The notes beneath the pieces are model-generated. The model had not been told where the DNA came from. It ran no database searches and saw only the letters and a list, made by a program, of their open reading frames with translations. DNA of 64,000 bases from NCBI RefSeq assembly GCF_000189755.2, contig NZ_KI912183.1:312257-376256 (forward strand), written 5' to 3'. Within the stretch, counting starts at the first letter, position 1. The number at the start of each line of letters is the position of its first letter. Positions 25,904 through 34,586 of this stretch are shown here, piece after piece. The stretch comes from Desulfotomaculum nigrificans DSM 574 (GTDB taxonomy: Bacteria > Bacillota > Desulfotomaculia > Desulfotomaculales > Desulfotomaculaceae). Made by a program: the position numbers and the translations under genes.

Positions 25904-26701
25904 GTGAGAGGTTGGTTCATTTTATTGAAAAAAGAATACCGCATGGCCAGGACATCGGCCTTTGTCTTGCTAGCTATGCTTATTATTGCAGGGTTGTGGG
26001 TGCTGTACTTAAATCGGGGAAACATGGGAATTATTTTAGCGCCAGCATCACTGCTGATTATATTTGGTTTGTTTTACCCGGCACTGTTTATGTTGAAAAG
26101 TGTTTATAGCGAGTTAAAGAATACACCCCACCTGTGGCTCCACTGCCCCCAACCGGCTTGGATGCTATTATCAGCTAAATTAGTAATGGCTGTAGGTGTT
26201 ATGCTGGCTATTCTGGCAGTGGACGCTGTTTTTGTTTATACCATCATATTTAGCACTCCAGAAATCAACGCTATGGGAAAAATTGGTATATCCGCTGGCA
26301 ATCTGGCTTTATTTGTGACAGAAGTCGGGGTTTATGTGACCATCGCCACCATTGGGGTCAGCATCTACATGGCAGCTTGGAGTTCGCTCATGGCTGTGGC
26401 CACTGTTGGCAGCCGTCATGTGCTGGGCCGATTCAACTGGTTAGCAGGGCTTGGAGTCTTTTTAATTGCTACCTGGGGTATGGGTAAGCTGCACTCGTCA
26501 TGGCTCTATAAAACATTAACCAAATGGGGTGGTTTTAAGATTAAGCTTTTATCCTTAAATAAAGTTCTGCCTGCGGCAGCAAATGATAACCCCTTTGGCG
26601 GTTTGGAGCTATATGCAGGCGAGATTTTTGCAATTCTCATAGCAACTGTCAGTATATTTGCCCTGTCATCCTGGCTGATTGACAATAAAGTTGAGGTGTA
26701 A
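25904..26701 (+). CDS. ABC transporter permease-like membrane protein
   Basis: A 265-residue protein with about six hydrophobic segments and a cytoplasmic start (VRGWFILLKKEYRMAR), typical of one-piece ABC-2-like permeases. The GTG at 25904 has AAGGAGAAAA upstream. It is followed within 2 bp by a GntR regulator and then an ATPase, forming a self-regulated export or sensing cassette like ytr of Bacillus. The substrate is unknown. A dyad-like GTGTA...AACAC lies upstream near 25850 and could bind the regulator. Confidence 0.75.
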   Translation: MRGWFILLKKEYRMARTSAFVLLAMLIIAGLWVLYLNRGNMGIILAPASLLIIFGLFYPALFMLKSVYSELKNTPHLWLHCPQPAWMLLSAKLVMAVGVMLAILAVDAVFVYTIIFSTPEINAMGKIGISAGNLALFVTEVGVYVTIATIGVSIYMAAWSSLMAVATVGSRHVLGRFNWLAGLGVFLIATWGMGKLHSSWLYKTLTKWGGFKIKLLSLNKVLPAAANDNPFGGLELYAGEIFAILIATVSIFALSSWLIDNKVEV

Positions 26702-26703
26702 TT

Positions 26704-27069
26704 ATGGGGCACGATTTTCATACAAACCAACCTATCTATTTACAGATTATCCAGCGCCTTTGTCGGCAAATCATCCGGGGAGAGTTAGGGGCAGGGGATA
26801 AGCTGCCGTCCGTGCGAGAATTGGCAGTACAAATGGGGGTTAATCCAAACACTGTACAAAGGGTTTATAGTGAAATGGAACGATTACAAGTTGCTGAAAC
26901 AAAGCGAGGTTTGGGGACGTTTGTTACGGAAAAGGAAAGCCGGCTGAAGCAGCTAAGAGAAGAACTGATGACCGAACAAATCAGCAGCTTTATTAGTGAC
27001 ATGAAAGAGATGGGCTTTACAGCCTCTGAGATTGTAGAAGGGGTAAGAAAAACACTGGAACATGAATAG
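26704..27069 (+). CDS. GntR-family regulator, YtrA subfamily
   Basis: A 121-residue repressor. The winged-helix domain reads PIYLQIIQRLCRQIIRGEL, then PSVRELAVQMGVNPNTVQR and GLGTFVTE. The short C-terminal helix (about 45 residues) is characteristic of YtrA-type regulators, which control adjacent ABC transporters. It sits between the permease and the ATPase, all in one transcript. Confidence 0.9.
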   Translation: MGHDFHTNQPIYLQIIQRLCRQIIRGELGAGDKLPSVRELAVQMGVNPNTVQRVYSEMERLQVAETKRGLGTFVTEKESRLKQLREELMTEQISSFISDMKEMGFTASEIVEGVRKTLEHE

Positions 27070-27082
27070 GAGAGATGTCGTT

Positions 27083-27784
27083 ATGTCCGATTATATAGTG
27101 GAGTTTAATAATGTCACCAAGGAATATGTTAGACAGGTGGCTTTACAAAATATCAGTTTGAAACTGCCACGGGGCAAGTTAATTGGTTTGGTGGGACCTA
27201 ACGGCAGCGGCAAATCTACCATCTTAAAACTAATCGCCGGGTTGATTCGCCCCAGCAGAGGTTCCGTGAGGGTTAACGGACGGCAAGCTAACCGTATGCT
27301 TGCCTCTGAAATATCTTATCTTTCTGAATTAGATGTTCTTTACCCATTTTATACTGTTGCCGAAACCATAGACTTTAATGCCGGGTTGTTTAGAAATTTT
27401 GATATGGCAAAGGCCCGGGAGATGATGAGCTTTATGCAGCTGGATCCTGGTAAAAAGGTAAAAGATTTATCTAAGGGTAATAGGGGGAGACTAAAAATTA
27501 TTTTGTCCCTGGCCAGGCAAGTCCCTCTAATTTTAATGGATGAGCCCCTGTCCGGATTGGATCCCCTGGTACGGGATTCTATTATTCAGTCCTTGATATC
27601 ATACCTGGATTTAGAACAACAAACCGTCATTATGACGACCCACGAAGTAACGGAAGTGGAACCGATTCTGGATACAGTGGTGGCAATTCAGAATGGCCAG
27701 CTACGAGGTATGGCTGAAGTTGAGGAGATCCGGATGACACACGGCCAGAGCTTGGTGGAATGGATGAAACATAATTTAGCTTAA
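27083..27784 (+). CDS. ABC transporter ATP-binding protein
   Basis: A 233-residue ATPase. Walker A is GPNGSGKSTI and Walker B LILMDEPLSGLDP. The signature motif is atypical, LSKGNRGRLK instead of LSGGQ, as in many ABC-2-type ATPases. The ATG at 27083 is preferred, with AGGAGAG upstream; a start at 27062 overlaps the GntR stop but has no ribosome site. It works with the permease above. Confidence 0.9.
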   Translation: MSDYIVEFNNVTKEYVRQVALQNISLKLPRGKLIGLVGPNGSGKSTILKLIAGLIRPSRGSVRVNGRQANRMLASEISYLSELDVLYPFYTVAETIDFNAGLFRNFDMAKAREMMSFMQLDPGKKVKDLSKGNRGRLKIILSLARQVPLILMDEPLSGLDPLVRDSIIQSLISYLDLEQQTVIMTTHEVTEVEPILDTVVAIQNGQLRGMAEVEEIRMTHGQSLVEWMKHNLA

Positions 27785-27813
27785 CCGAAGTTTATCCCTT
27801 TTTGTTCAATCCT

Positions 27814-27850
27814 CAGACTGTCGACAAAGGTAGTTGTCGGCAGTCTTTTT
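27814..27850 (+). terminator. Terminator, copy 2 of a repeated sequence
   Basis: AGACTGTCGACAA / TTGTCGGCAGTCT, then TTTTTAT. It ends the permease-GntR-ATPase cassette. Similarity to copy 1 continues about 15 bp past the T-run. Confidence 0.85.
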
Positions 27851-28982
27851 ATGTTCATCCGCCCTAAATCAACCATTTATAGTAAAATATATGTAGAAAT
27901 ATGTAGAGGCGATGGACATGCTGTAGCTAATCACGACAACCAGCACTTACGTACATGCCAGCCAATGGGGAAAATCCTATTCACAAAAGCCAACCACTGT
28001 TAATACTGTTGAAAATAGGGAAAACCCCCATGCCACATCTTCTGTAGACAATAGGTGCTTAATTCATTAACCGACTGTACCGTGCTGGTGTTCTGCATCC
28101 GTTAGAATTCTAAGGTATACTCTCCTTTCTTGAATTTGCTTAGGTTTACTTTGGTAAACTGGTATACTTTTAGTACACCATATATATTGCAATGGTTTAG
28201 GCACTTTTGCAAGGTTTACTAGTTTAGTTTTGGTATACCTTCATGCGCCCCTTGACCAAGACGAATTGCCCCATCGCCCCGGGCGATGACCGCCATTACC
28301 ATACCGCCGACCCCGGTGGATGTAGTTAAGCTGCCATTACCAGCCTCACGCCATTTCCCTGCTCCGGTTTACAGAAAATAAACATATAGAATAAACATCC
28401 GTTTATTCCAGTAAGCGAACAGGTTTATAATTAACTTGTTAGTAAAAAGGGGTGCTAAGAAAAGAAAATGAGTGGAAAAATCCAGTAAAATCAACGGTTT
28501 CGGCCCATTTATAAATAAAAAGTGTAGTGGTACGTTTTAACGTTTCCTTGATTTACAAGGGTTCCCTGGCTTTTTATTTCAAACTTGAGTTATATTAAGC
28601 ACTGTCACTTATCTGTATTATACAATATAAAAGATTAAAATGATTTTTTGCAGCGCACTTTTAATTGAGCATTTTGCAAAATTACCTTTTTTACTTGGAA
28701 GCTAAAGCCTGAATAAACCCTTTAGCCTTTATTTTTTAGCTCAAGGATAAGTACAGAAAATAATTCCGAAAAAACTCCTAAAAATGGGCACACTAACAGA
28801 ATCTTCTGGATTTGATAGCGAAATTTTATCCACAGGTATCTAAGCTGCTTTCTTATTTGCTTGGGATGTTGCCAGTGCCCCAAGTAAAAGAACAACAAGG
28901 TTTATAACGAGGTGGCGTACTAGGTAAAAGTATCTTTTTATTTTCATGCGGAACAGTATTTTATATTTATGTTTAGGGAAAT
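27851..28982. other. Long intergenic region with a possible coding relic
   Basis: About 1.1 kb without a supported gene. On the minus strand near 28230-28372 a start-less frame reads TGVGGMVMAVIARGDGAIRL in GC-rich DNA, probably a gene fragment of unknown family. Around 28120-28245 GGTTTAC and GGTATAC words repeat in AT-rich DNA. The remainder is AT-rich and featureless to me. Confidence 0.4.
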
Positions 28983-29321
28983 TTATTCCTTCCCGGGATC
29001 GAAGTGCTCTGCTGCCCATTCAGACAAAGCGCCGAGAATCTTTATTAAACCTTCACACCGAGAGGTAAGAGAATACTCAACCCGTGGTGGAACCTCAGGG
29101 TATACCTTCTTGACAACTATTTTATTTTTCTCAAGTTCTTGTAAACGAGATGAAAGCGTTTTTGGACTAATTCCTTTCAGTGACTTCTGTAATTGAGCAA
29201 ATCTTTTAGTCCCACTAGAAAGTTCCCCTAAAATTAAAAGAGTCCACTTACCGCTAATAATTGAAAGAGCTTTTTCTAGCTGGACACAATTTTCGTTTTT
29301 CGGTTCACACTGATTATCCAT
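28983..29321 (-). CDS. HxlR-family transcriptional regulator
   Basis: A 112-residue winged-helix protein: ALSIISGKWTLLILGELSSG, RFAQLQKSLKGISPKTLSSR, then VPPRVEYSLT. Cysteines at CEPKNENC may be redox sensors, as in some HxlR proteins. It is divergent from the flavoprotein at 29441, and the 119-bp gap contains AT-rich dyads (repeats of TATAACTA/TAGTTAT). It probably controls both genes. Confidence 0.9.
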   Translation of the reverse strand: MDNQCEPKNENCVQLEKALSIISGKWTLLILGELSSGTKRFAQLQKSLKGISPKTLSSRLQELEKNKIVVKKVYPEVPPRVEYSLTSRCEGLIKILGALSEWAAEHFDPGKE

Positions 29322-29440
29322 TAACTTTCCTCCGGTATAGTAACTACAATAAATATAACTACTTCAATTTTTATAGTTATGGTGATATACTTACTTTAAC
29401 ATAAGCGTAACAAAATTTCAAACAGATGGAGGAATAACCA

Positions 29441-30091
29441 ATGAAAGTTCTTGCATTTAATGGAAGCCCGCGAAAGACTTGGAATACAGCCACACTGCTC
29501 AATAAGGCTTTGGAAGGGGCTGCATCACAAGGTGCTGAGACCGAATTGATTCATCTTTATGATCTCAACTACAAAGGCTGTATCAGCTGCTTTGCCTGTA
29601 AGACCAAAGGTGGCAAAAGCTATGGTAAGTGCCCAATACAAGACGATTTGGCACCAATCTTCAAAAAAGTGGAAGAAGCTGATGCAATTATCTTAGGGTC
29701 TCCTATTTTTTTTGGCAGGGTTACAGGTGAGATGGCATCATTTATGGACCGGTTAGTGTTTCAGTACCATGAATACAGTAATCCCCCTCGATCGCTTTTT
29801 CCGAAGAAAATCAATACCGGTTTTATTTATACAATGAATGTAACAGAAGAGATGGTAAAAACATTTGGTATAGATAAACATATTGAATTTAATGAATTTT
29901 TAATGCGAACGGCATTCGGGGCTTCTGAGTCGCTCCTTAGTTTTGATACGTACCAGTTTGATGATTACTCAAAGGTGGTTGCAACCGTGTTTGATGCTGA
30001 GGCGAAGGCCAAGAGAAGAACAGAAGTATTCCCCGTTGATTGTCAAAAAGCATTTGACATGGGAGTAAGATTTGCAACTGAAGTCATTTAA
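29441..30091 (+). CDS. NADPH-dependent FMN reductase / iron-sulfur flavoprotein family
   Basis: A 216-residue flavodoxin-fold protein. FNGSPRKTWNTATLL binds the FMN phosphate, GCISCFACK carries cysteines of the iron-sulfur flavoprotein type, and ILGSPIFFGRVTGEMASFMD is the second flavin loop. It probably reduces quinones or transfers electrons. GATGGAGGAATAACC precedes the ATG. It is divergently paired with the HxlR gene, an arrangement typical of electrophile or redox-stress responses. Confidence 0.87.
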   Translation: MKVLAFNGSPRKTWNTATLLNKALEGAASQGAETELIHLYDLNYKGCISCFACKTKGGKSYGKCPIQDDLAPIFKKVEEADAIILGSPIFFGRVTGEMASFMDRLVFQYHEYSNPPRSLFPKKINTGFIYTMNVTEEMVKTFGIDKHIEFNEFLMRTAFGASESLLSFDTYQFDDYSKVVATVFDAEAKAKRRTEVFPVDCQKAFDMGVRFATEVI

Positions 30092-30332
30092 TTACCTGAA
30101 TCCGTGAATTACTTTCAGGTAGCCCTTCAGATCATTAGTTTATGGTAAAATCTTTATTTTTAAGATTGTTGACTTTAACAAAGGTGACACCACATTGGTA
30201 TTAGCCTAAAATTGGCAATAACAATCTAAGCCACTCTTTAGGTGCAGATTCAGTATCTTCTTAGCCCCCTAACAATCTTGGACACCAAGACTCTTAAGAG
30301 TTAAAATAATGGTGTCGGGGGGAGATGAATAA

Positions 30333-30641
30333 ATGACCAGGAAAAAGTACACTATTGATTTTAAACAGCAAGTTATTCAGGAAGCCCTAGAAACAGGAAA
30401 TAATGCAGTATTAGCAAGGCGGTATGATTTGAATCCCAATATGGTTGGTCGTTGGGTTAGGGAACACAAAAAAGATAAACTTACCAAAACATCCGATGCT
30501 GAATTGGTTCAGGATTATAATCAGATTTCCAAGGAAAATGAACAACTCAAAAAGCTGCTCGGGGAAAAAGACCTTGAGATAGCTATTCTGAAAGATTTGA
30601 TAAAAAAGAAAAACCCTCACTTACTGACAAAATTGAAGTAG
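30333..30641 (+). CDS. IS3-family transposase OrfA
   Basis: A 102-residue protein with a helix-turn-helix (YTIDFKQQVIQEALETG, then NMVGRWVREHKK) and a leucine zipper (NEQLKKLLGEKDLEIAILK). A run of A residues near its end (AAAAAAGAAAAA) would permit the -1 shift to OrfB. Its partner is broken, so it has no transposition function alone. Confidence 0.85.
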   Translation: MTRKKYTIDFKQQVIQEALETGNNAVLARRYDLNPNMVGRWVREHKKDKLTKTSDAELVQDYNQISKENEQLKKLLGEKDLEIAILKDLIKKKNPHLLTKLK

Positions 30642-31206
30642 CAGAAAAGTGGATCTCTAGGGGTTATCCCATAGTTGTTGTACTCCGAATAGTTGGTGTA
30701 CCTCGGTCAACCTATTATTATCGAGTTAACCAACATAATACCCAGAGAAAAGTAAGTGGGGGCAGACCAATTCCTGGGTACTCTTATACAAAACAACAAA
30801 GCATAGTCAGTGATGACCAAATTAAAAAATGGTTGCTTCAATTTATTGAGAACGAAGGCTTTGCCTATGGTTATGTTAAACTGACCGTAGCATTAAGGAA
30901 AACATATGGCTTGGTTATTAATAAGAAAAAAGTATACCGGCTGTGCAAGGAGCTGAAAATTCTCCGGCCACAAAGAAAAAGAAGGTGAATGTGCCCAAAA
31001 GATTAGCCAAGAACCGCATTGTTACCAATTCAAACCAGTTATGGGAAACAGATTTGAAATATGGTTTTATAGCCGGTGAGCAGCGCTTTTTCTTCGTATT
31101 ATCCTATATTGATGTTTATGATAGGGAAATCGTAGGTTACCACATAGGTCTGCGTTGTGAAGGTAAAGATGCCGCCAGGACATTGCAGCAGGCTTTATGG
31201 AAGAGA
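30615..31206 (+). pseudogene. IS3-family transposase OrfB, frameshifted and truncated
   Basis: The -1 frame reads VAEKWISRGYPIVVVLRIVG, then GYVKLTVALRKTYG, up to LRPQRKRR followed by TGA at about 30987. The protein continues in another frame: LAKNRIVTNSNQLWETDLKY, then VLSYIDVYDREIVGYH. An indel in the AAAAAG run explains this. The coding ends near 31206 (LQQALWKR) before the second catalytic residue. Confidence 0.8.
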
Positions 31207-31973
31207 AAATTACTTAACAACTTATCGTACATTTTTAAATGTTGTATAGCTTGGTCAGTTATATCCTGTGCGACCTGTGAAATGATTGCAATCTCCGGGG
31301 TATTTTCCCGGCGTTTAGCGCACAATGCTTTAATTTTATCCGTAGTTACATGGCTTGGGTGGATCTTACACAGTTCAGTTATACTTTTCTCTACATCCGA
31401 AAGTGATGTCCCGTCCTTTATATATTGCATTAGCTCTATAAATTCTTTCTCTTTCTTGGTATAATAGGTTTCAAAGATTTGTTTAATTTTTTGGTCTGCC
31501 TGCTGCAAAGCCATACTACCGGCTAATGCACCAGGTTTTTTCTTTAATGTCTCCAGGTAGTGACTAAGTTCCAATCGCCACTCATGGCAGCCGGTAAGCC
31601 TGGCATGTTCAGCAATTTTTGCATCTTTGTAGAAGCAGCAGATTCGGCTGGAGTAGATTTTAACTATGACAAGTTCACCAACTAAATGATCAGGAATTGA
31701 GTAATGGTTTTGGTCTACCACAATGGTGGCATACTTGTCCACACGGGCATTTACTACACGGGCTGAATCAAACATTGGGGGTAAGGTTAACAGGTTGGCA
31801 CGTTCCTGCTCTAAACAAGCCAGTGCTGACTGTCCATCACGGGTATCTTGGGGCTTAGCATTTAGTTTATTACATATCTTCAACAGGTAATTATTGGCCT
31901 CGTCCAAGCTCTCGGATGTATCCTTGAATGCAAAGGCTTTACGGCGGATCACATCTACGCTACGCTCAACATG
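31207..31973 (-). pseudogene. istA: IS21-family istA, C-terminal half
   Basis: On the minus strand the frame begins KGHVERSVDVIRRKAFAFK and continues through VVDQNHYSIPDHLVGELVIV to IQHLKMYDKLLS. These are the C-terminal parts of an IstA transposase. The N-terminal half, ending NIRRGNEKG, is found at 38011-38800 on the plus strand. The break falls at the same AAAAAGGT in both. No istB follows. Confidence 0.85.
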
Positions 31974-32065
31974 ACCTTTTTAATGTAAAGCTTTACATTA
32001 AAAAGGTTATGGAAAGTGTATGATAATGTAAAGTAAGCCAGTAAAATTACCGGTTTTATTGGCAG
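31974..32065. repeat. RIT-type element right end with 34-bp palindrome
   Basis: 31974-32007 is a perfect palindrome with arms ACCTTTTTAATGTAAAG and CTTTACATTAAAAAGGT. It is followed by TATGGAAAGTGTATGATAATGTAAAGTAAG in two parts (TATGGAAAGT and GATAATGTAAAGTAAG). The latter matches the sequence right after the other istA half at 38800. I read it as the opposite terminus of the recombinase element at 38.8 kb. Confidence 0.6.
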
Positions 32066-32133
32066 TGGCCCGTACCCCTTTTGATGGACATTAGAAACAC
32101 AAGTATAATAGAAGTTGAAAGGGGTCATAAAAG

Positions 32134-32421
32134 ATGGCAAAGCAATATAGTTCAGAATTCAAAATGGAAGCCATTAAACGGGTAGAATCCTCTGAAGGTT
32201 CCATAGCCTCGGTTGCAAAAGAATTAGGTGTAAACACTAACACGCTACATGGTTGGTTAAAAAAATTTCGTGAGAAGCCTGACGTTCCCTTCCCAGGTAG
32301 CGGGAAATTAAGTCCAGATGACGAGTTAATTAAAAAGCTTGAGCGCCAGATTCGGGATCTCCGGGAGGAAAATGAGATCTTAAAAAAGGCGGCAGCTTAC
32401 TTCGCGAAGAACCTGAAGTAA
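32134..32421 (+). CDS. IS3-family transposase OrfA (copy B)
   Basis: A 95-residue helix-turn-helix plus leucine-zipper subunit, nearly identical to the 16945 copy. The slippery AAAAAAG lies at about 32378-32384. In the -1 frame LLREEPEVKRFEFIRAN leads into OrfB. Confidence 0.92.
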   Translation: MAKQYSSEFKMEAIKRVESSEGSIASVAKELGVNTNTLHGWLKKFREKPDVPFPGSGKLSPDDELIKKLERQIRDLREENEILKKAAAYFAKNLK

Positions 32422-32462
32422 AGAGGTTTGAATTCATCAGAGCTAACCGCTGTAAATTCCGG

Positions 32463-33284
32463 GTGGCGAAGCTGTGCGAAATGCTTGGTGTTTCACGAAG
32501 TGGTTATTATGCATGGGAGAATCGCCCGAAAAGTACAAGAGACACAGAAAATGAAGTGCTCAAGGAAGAAATAAAGTCGATACATAAGAAGACAAAGCAA
32601 ACCTATGGTTCTCGTAAAATTACCAAGGAACTCCGACGTAAAGGTAAATTGGTTAACCATAAGCGTGTAGAGCGACTTATGAAACAGGAAGGCTTGAGAT
32701 CAAAGATAGCTAAAAAATATAAGGCAACAACAAATTCAAACCATCACCTGCCAGTGGCGGAGAATATTTTAAACCGTCAGTTTTCAGCAGAAAAACCCAA
32801 TATGAAAATGGTCAGCGACATAACCTATCTATGGACAGAAGAAGGCTGGCTTTATATAGCTGGGGTGATGGATTTATGTGGTCAAAAAATAGTTGGGCTC
32901 TCAATGAGTGATAGAATGACGAAGGAGCTTGTTATCAACGCTCTGGATAGTGCCTGTAAACGGTATAGACCTGCCCCAGGGATGTTAATTCACTCTGATC
33001 GTGGTAGCCAATATTGTTCAAACGACTATCAAAATTACCTTAAGAAGCGCGGTTTTATTTGCAGCATGTCCCGGAAAGGAAACTGCTGGGATAATGCCCC
33101 AATGGAAGCTTTCTGGGGAAAAATGAAGTACGAGTGGCTCAATGGACAACGTTTTCTAACTCGTGAACAAGCTCGTGCCGCAGTATTTGAATATGTTGAG
33201 ATTTTTTATAACAGACAGCGATTACATGAGACTAATGGATATTTAACACCGGAGGAATATTACTCTGCAGCGATGGTAGCTTAA
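32463..33284 (+). CDS. IS3-family transposase OrfB (copy B)
   Basis: A complete catalytic subunit of 273 residues from the first ATG/GTG-type start, longer when made by -1 frameshifting from OrfA. All three DDE residues are present: Asp in MVSDITYLW, Asp in LIHSDRGSQY and Glu in APMEAFWGKMKYEWL. The end reads FYNRQRLHETNGYLTPEEYY. This is the only apparently functional transposase of its type in the window and could mobilise copy A. Confidence 0.92.
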   Translation: MAKLCEMLGVSRSGYYAWENRPKSTRDTENEVLKEEIKSIHKKTKQTYGSRKITKELRRKGKLVNHKRVERLMKQEGLRSKIAKKYKATTNSNHHLPVAENILNRQFSAEKPNMKMVSDITYLWTEEGWLYIAGVMDLCGQKIVGLSMSDRMTKELVINALDSACKRYRPAPGMLIHSDRGSQYCSNDYQNYLKKRGFICSMSRKGNCWDNAPMEAFWGKMKYEWLNGQRFLTREQARAAVFEYVEIFYNRQRLHETNGYLTPEEYYSAAMVA

Positions 33285-33418
33285 GGCATCAGAATTAATG
33301 AATACTTGTCATCGGACACTTCACAAAGATTATAAACAGGCGGTCTCCAGAGGGAGGGGAAAAATTCCCACTATCCACAACAGGTAACCGCCGCCTGCGG
33401 TCGGAGCGAAGCGAAGAT

Positions 33419-33521
33419 TCTTGACTTCATGTGCTAGACTGAATAGACCCGACCGAGGTAACCAGATTTTGGTGTATATCCGTCGGTCGGGTAATTTTAA
33501 ATTAGCACATGGAGTCAAGAA
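33419..33521 (+). other. Long nested hairpin in IS3 copy B 3' region
   Basis: Outer 19-nt arms (33419-33437 and 33503-33521) and inner arms CCCGACCGA (33449-33457) and TCGGTCGGG (33483-33491). It lies between OrfB and the right terminal repeat and is the same as in copy A. Confidence 0.75.
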
Positions 33522-33651
33522 CGGTGGCCAGGTTACTAACCAGACCACTGCACATAATCAATATCTTGATAGGCTAACGAATATTAAGCAATTCTATGAA
33601 ACAGGAAGCAATACTTGTGTTTTATGTGTCTATTTAACGGGGGACGCCGCA

Positions 33652-33780
33652 GTCTTCTTCACTATAATCCCTGATTCCGCTTTTATTACGGTTCACACGA
33701 GGTATCAGTCCGATGCGTTCATAATAGCGGAGTGTATCCTGTGGGATATCAAATTTTTCACTTACTTCTGTAATCGTCAT
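33652..33780 (-). pseudogene. MerR-family regulator, N-terminal fragment
   Basis: On the minus strand the gene starts at 33780 with a perfect AGGAGGTGA upstream and reads MTITEVSEKFDIPQDTLRYY, ERIGLIPRVNRNKSGIRDYS, then EED, where the IS ends. This is the first ~43 residues of a MerR winged helix of the AdhR type. The remainder, including the dimer helix, is gone. DNA binding by the fragment is unlikely without its dimerisation helix. Confidence 0.85.
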
Positions 33781-33814
33781 GTGGTTTCACCTCCTGATAT
33801 CCGCTATAATAACA

Positions 33815-33832
33815 CTTGGAGTTAACTCCAAG
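33815..33832 (-). promoter_or_regulatory. MerR-type operator/promoter of merR fragment
   Basis: Perfect palindrome CTTGGAGTTAACTCCAAG lies in a 19-bp spacer between TTGGCT (-35) and TATTAT (-10) on the minus strand. Long spacers with an internal palindrome are the hallmark of MerR-activated promoters. The same palindrome recurs at 36604. Confidence 0.75.
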
Positions 33833-33896
33833 CCAAGTCCTCTAAGAAAGAGAAATTCTTACTTACTTTCCAGTGTAACTTCATTGACCTATAAGA

Positions 33897-33938
33897 AAAG
33901 CTGAATGACAAACCACCTTGCGAGTCATCCAGCTTTTT
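33897..33938. terminator. Terminator downstream of the cupin gene
   Basis: AAAAGCTGAATGAC / GTCATCCAGCTTTTT with one mismatch. It is flanked by A-run and T-run, so it can serve both strands. Confidence 0.7.
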
Positions 33939-33952
33939 GTCTAAAACTAATG

Positions 33953-34369
33953 TTATTTTAAATTACTATACTCTTCATCTGTTACGGGTTCTAACCATTC
34001 GGCGTCTCCCTTTTGAGGATTTGTTGTTATTCCGATATGTGTAAACCAGCTATCCGGTGTAGCACCATGCCAGTGTTTTACAGCCGGATTGATCTTTACT
34101 ACATCCCCTGCGTGAAGCACCTGTACAGGCTTGCCTTCTTCCTGATAATATCCTTCGCCTCCTGTAATAAGCAGAATCTGCCCACCTGGATGTTTATGCC
34201 AATTATTTCTTGCGCCTGGCTCGAAAGTTACATTGTATATCGGGCAATTAAAGATGCTGTCATTAGAAACCAGCATTTCAATCCATGCTGTCCCAATAAA
34301 ATAGTCATTCGTAATTTTTTCACCTTTCGGGAAGATTACACTTTCACTTAAATTTTTTGATTTGTTCAT
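33953..34369 (-). CDS. Cupin-domain protein
   Basis: A 138-residue single-cupin protein. Motif 1 is WHKHPGGQILLITGGEGYYQ and motif 2 is GDVVKINPAVKHWHGA, giving His/Glu ligands for a metal ion. Such proteins occur with aldo/keto reductases and MerR regulators in stress loci. The reaction is unknown. TAAAGGAGAATAAAAC lies upstream. It is in the same orientation as the alcohol dehydrogenase further right. Confidence 0.88.
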   Translation of the reverse strand: MNKSKNLSESVIFPKGEKITNDYFIGTAWIEMLVSNDSIFNCPIYNVTFEPGARNNWHKHPGGQILLITGGEGYYQEEGKPVQVLHAGDVVKINPAVKHWHGATPDSWFTHIGITTNPQKGDAEWLEPVTDEEYSNLK

Positions 34370-34445
34370 GTTTTATTCTCCTTTAAATTAAATTTTTCTT
34401 TCTACTGAAATATTGGATGTCATTCCACCTAATTTACTACCGGCT

Positions 34446-34586
34446 TTACACTTGCAATTCAAACAAATCTTTAATATTCTTCTTTCTATACTTGCGTGCA
34501 ATGACCATGTGGATGCTCTGTTCGGCAAGATTTTTCGTATAAGGCACATGGAAATCATAGAGGAAAGCAGCAACGAATTTAGTTAA
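34446..34586 (-). pseudogene. IS66-type transposase fragment
   Basis: The minus-strand frame includes FLYDFHVPYTKNLAEQSIHM, the conserved C-terminal block of IS66-family transposases. Nothing else of the gene remains. It overlaps the 3' end of the cyclophilin-like gene by 8 bases. Confidence 0.6.

Larger units (their letters stand above)
30279..31206 (+). mobile_element. IS3-family element, right part lost
   Basis: The left end begins TGGACACCAAGACTC at 30279. OrfA is intact; OrfB carries a frameshift and is cut off at about 31206, where an istA fragment in the opposite orientation begins. Confidence 0.7.
32066..33651 (+). mobile_element. IS3-family element, copy B, full length
   Basis: A 1586-bp element with TGGCCCGTACCCC at the left and GGGGGACGCCGCA at the right. 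The inner terminal repeats share AAACACAAGTAT. It carries OrfA, OrfB and a ~365-bp 3' non-coding part with a long hairpin. It interrupts merR on its right. Its left flank is unrelated to merR and no target duplication is seen, so the DNA around it has been rearranged. Confidence 0.9.

Noticed and set aside
33305-33318. Right end of IS3 copy B at CTTGTCATCGGACA
   Set aside because: Three copies share DNA well beyond it and stop at the same base after GGGGGACGCCGCA, whose inner repeat matches the left end.
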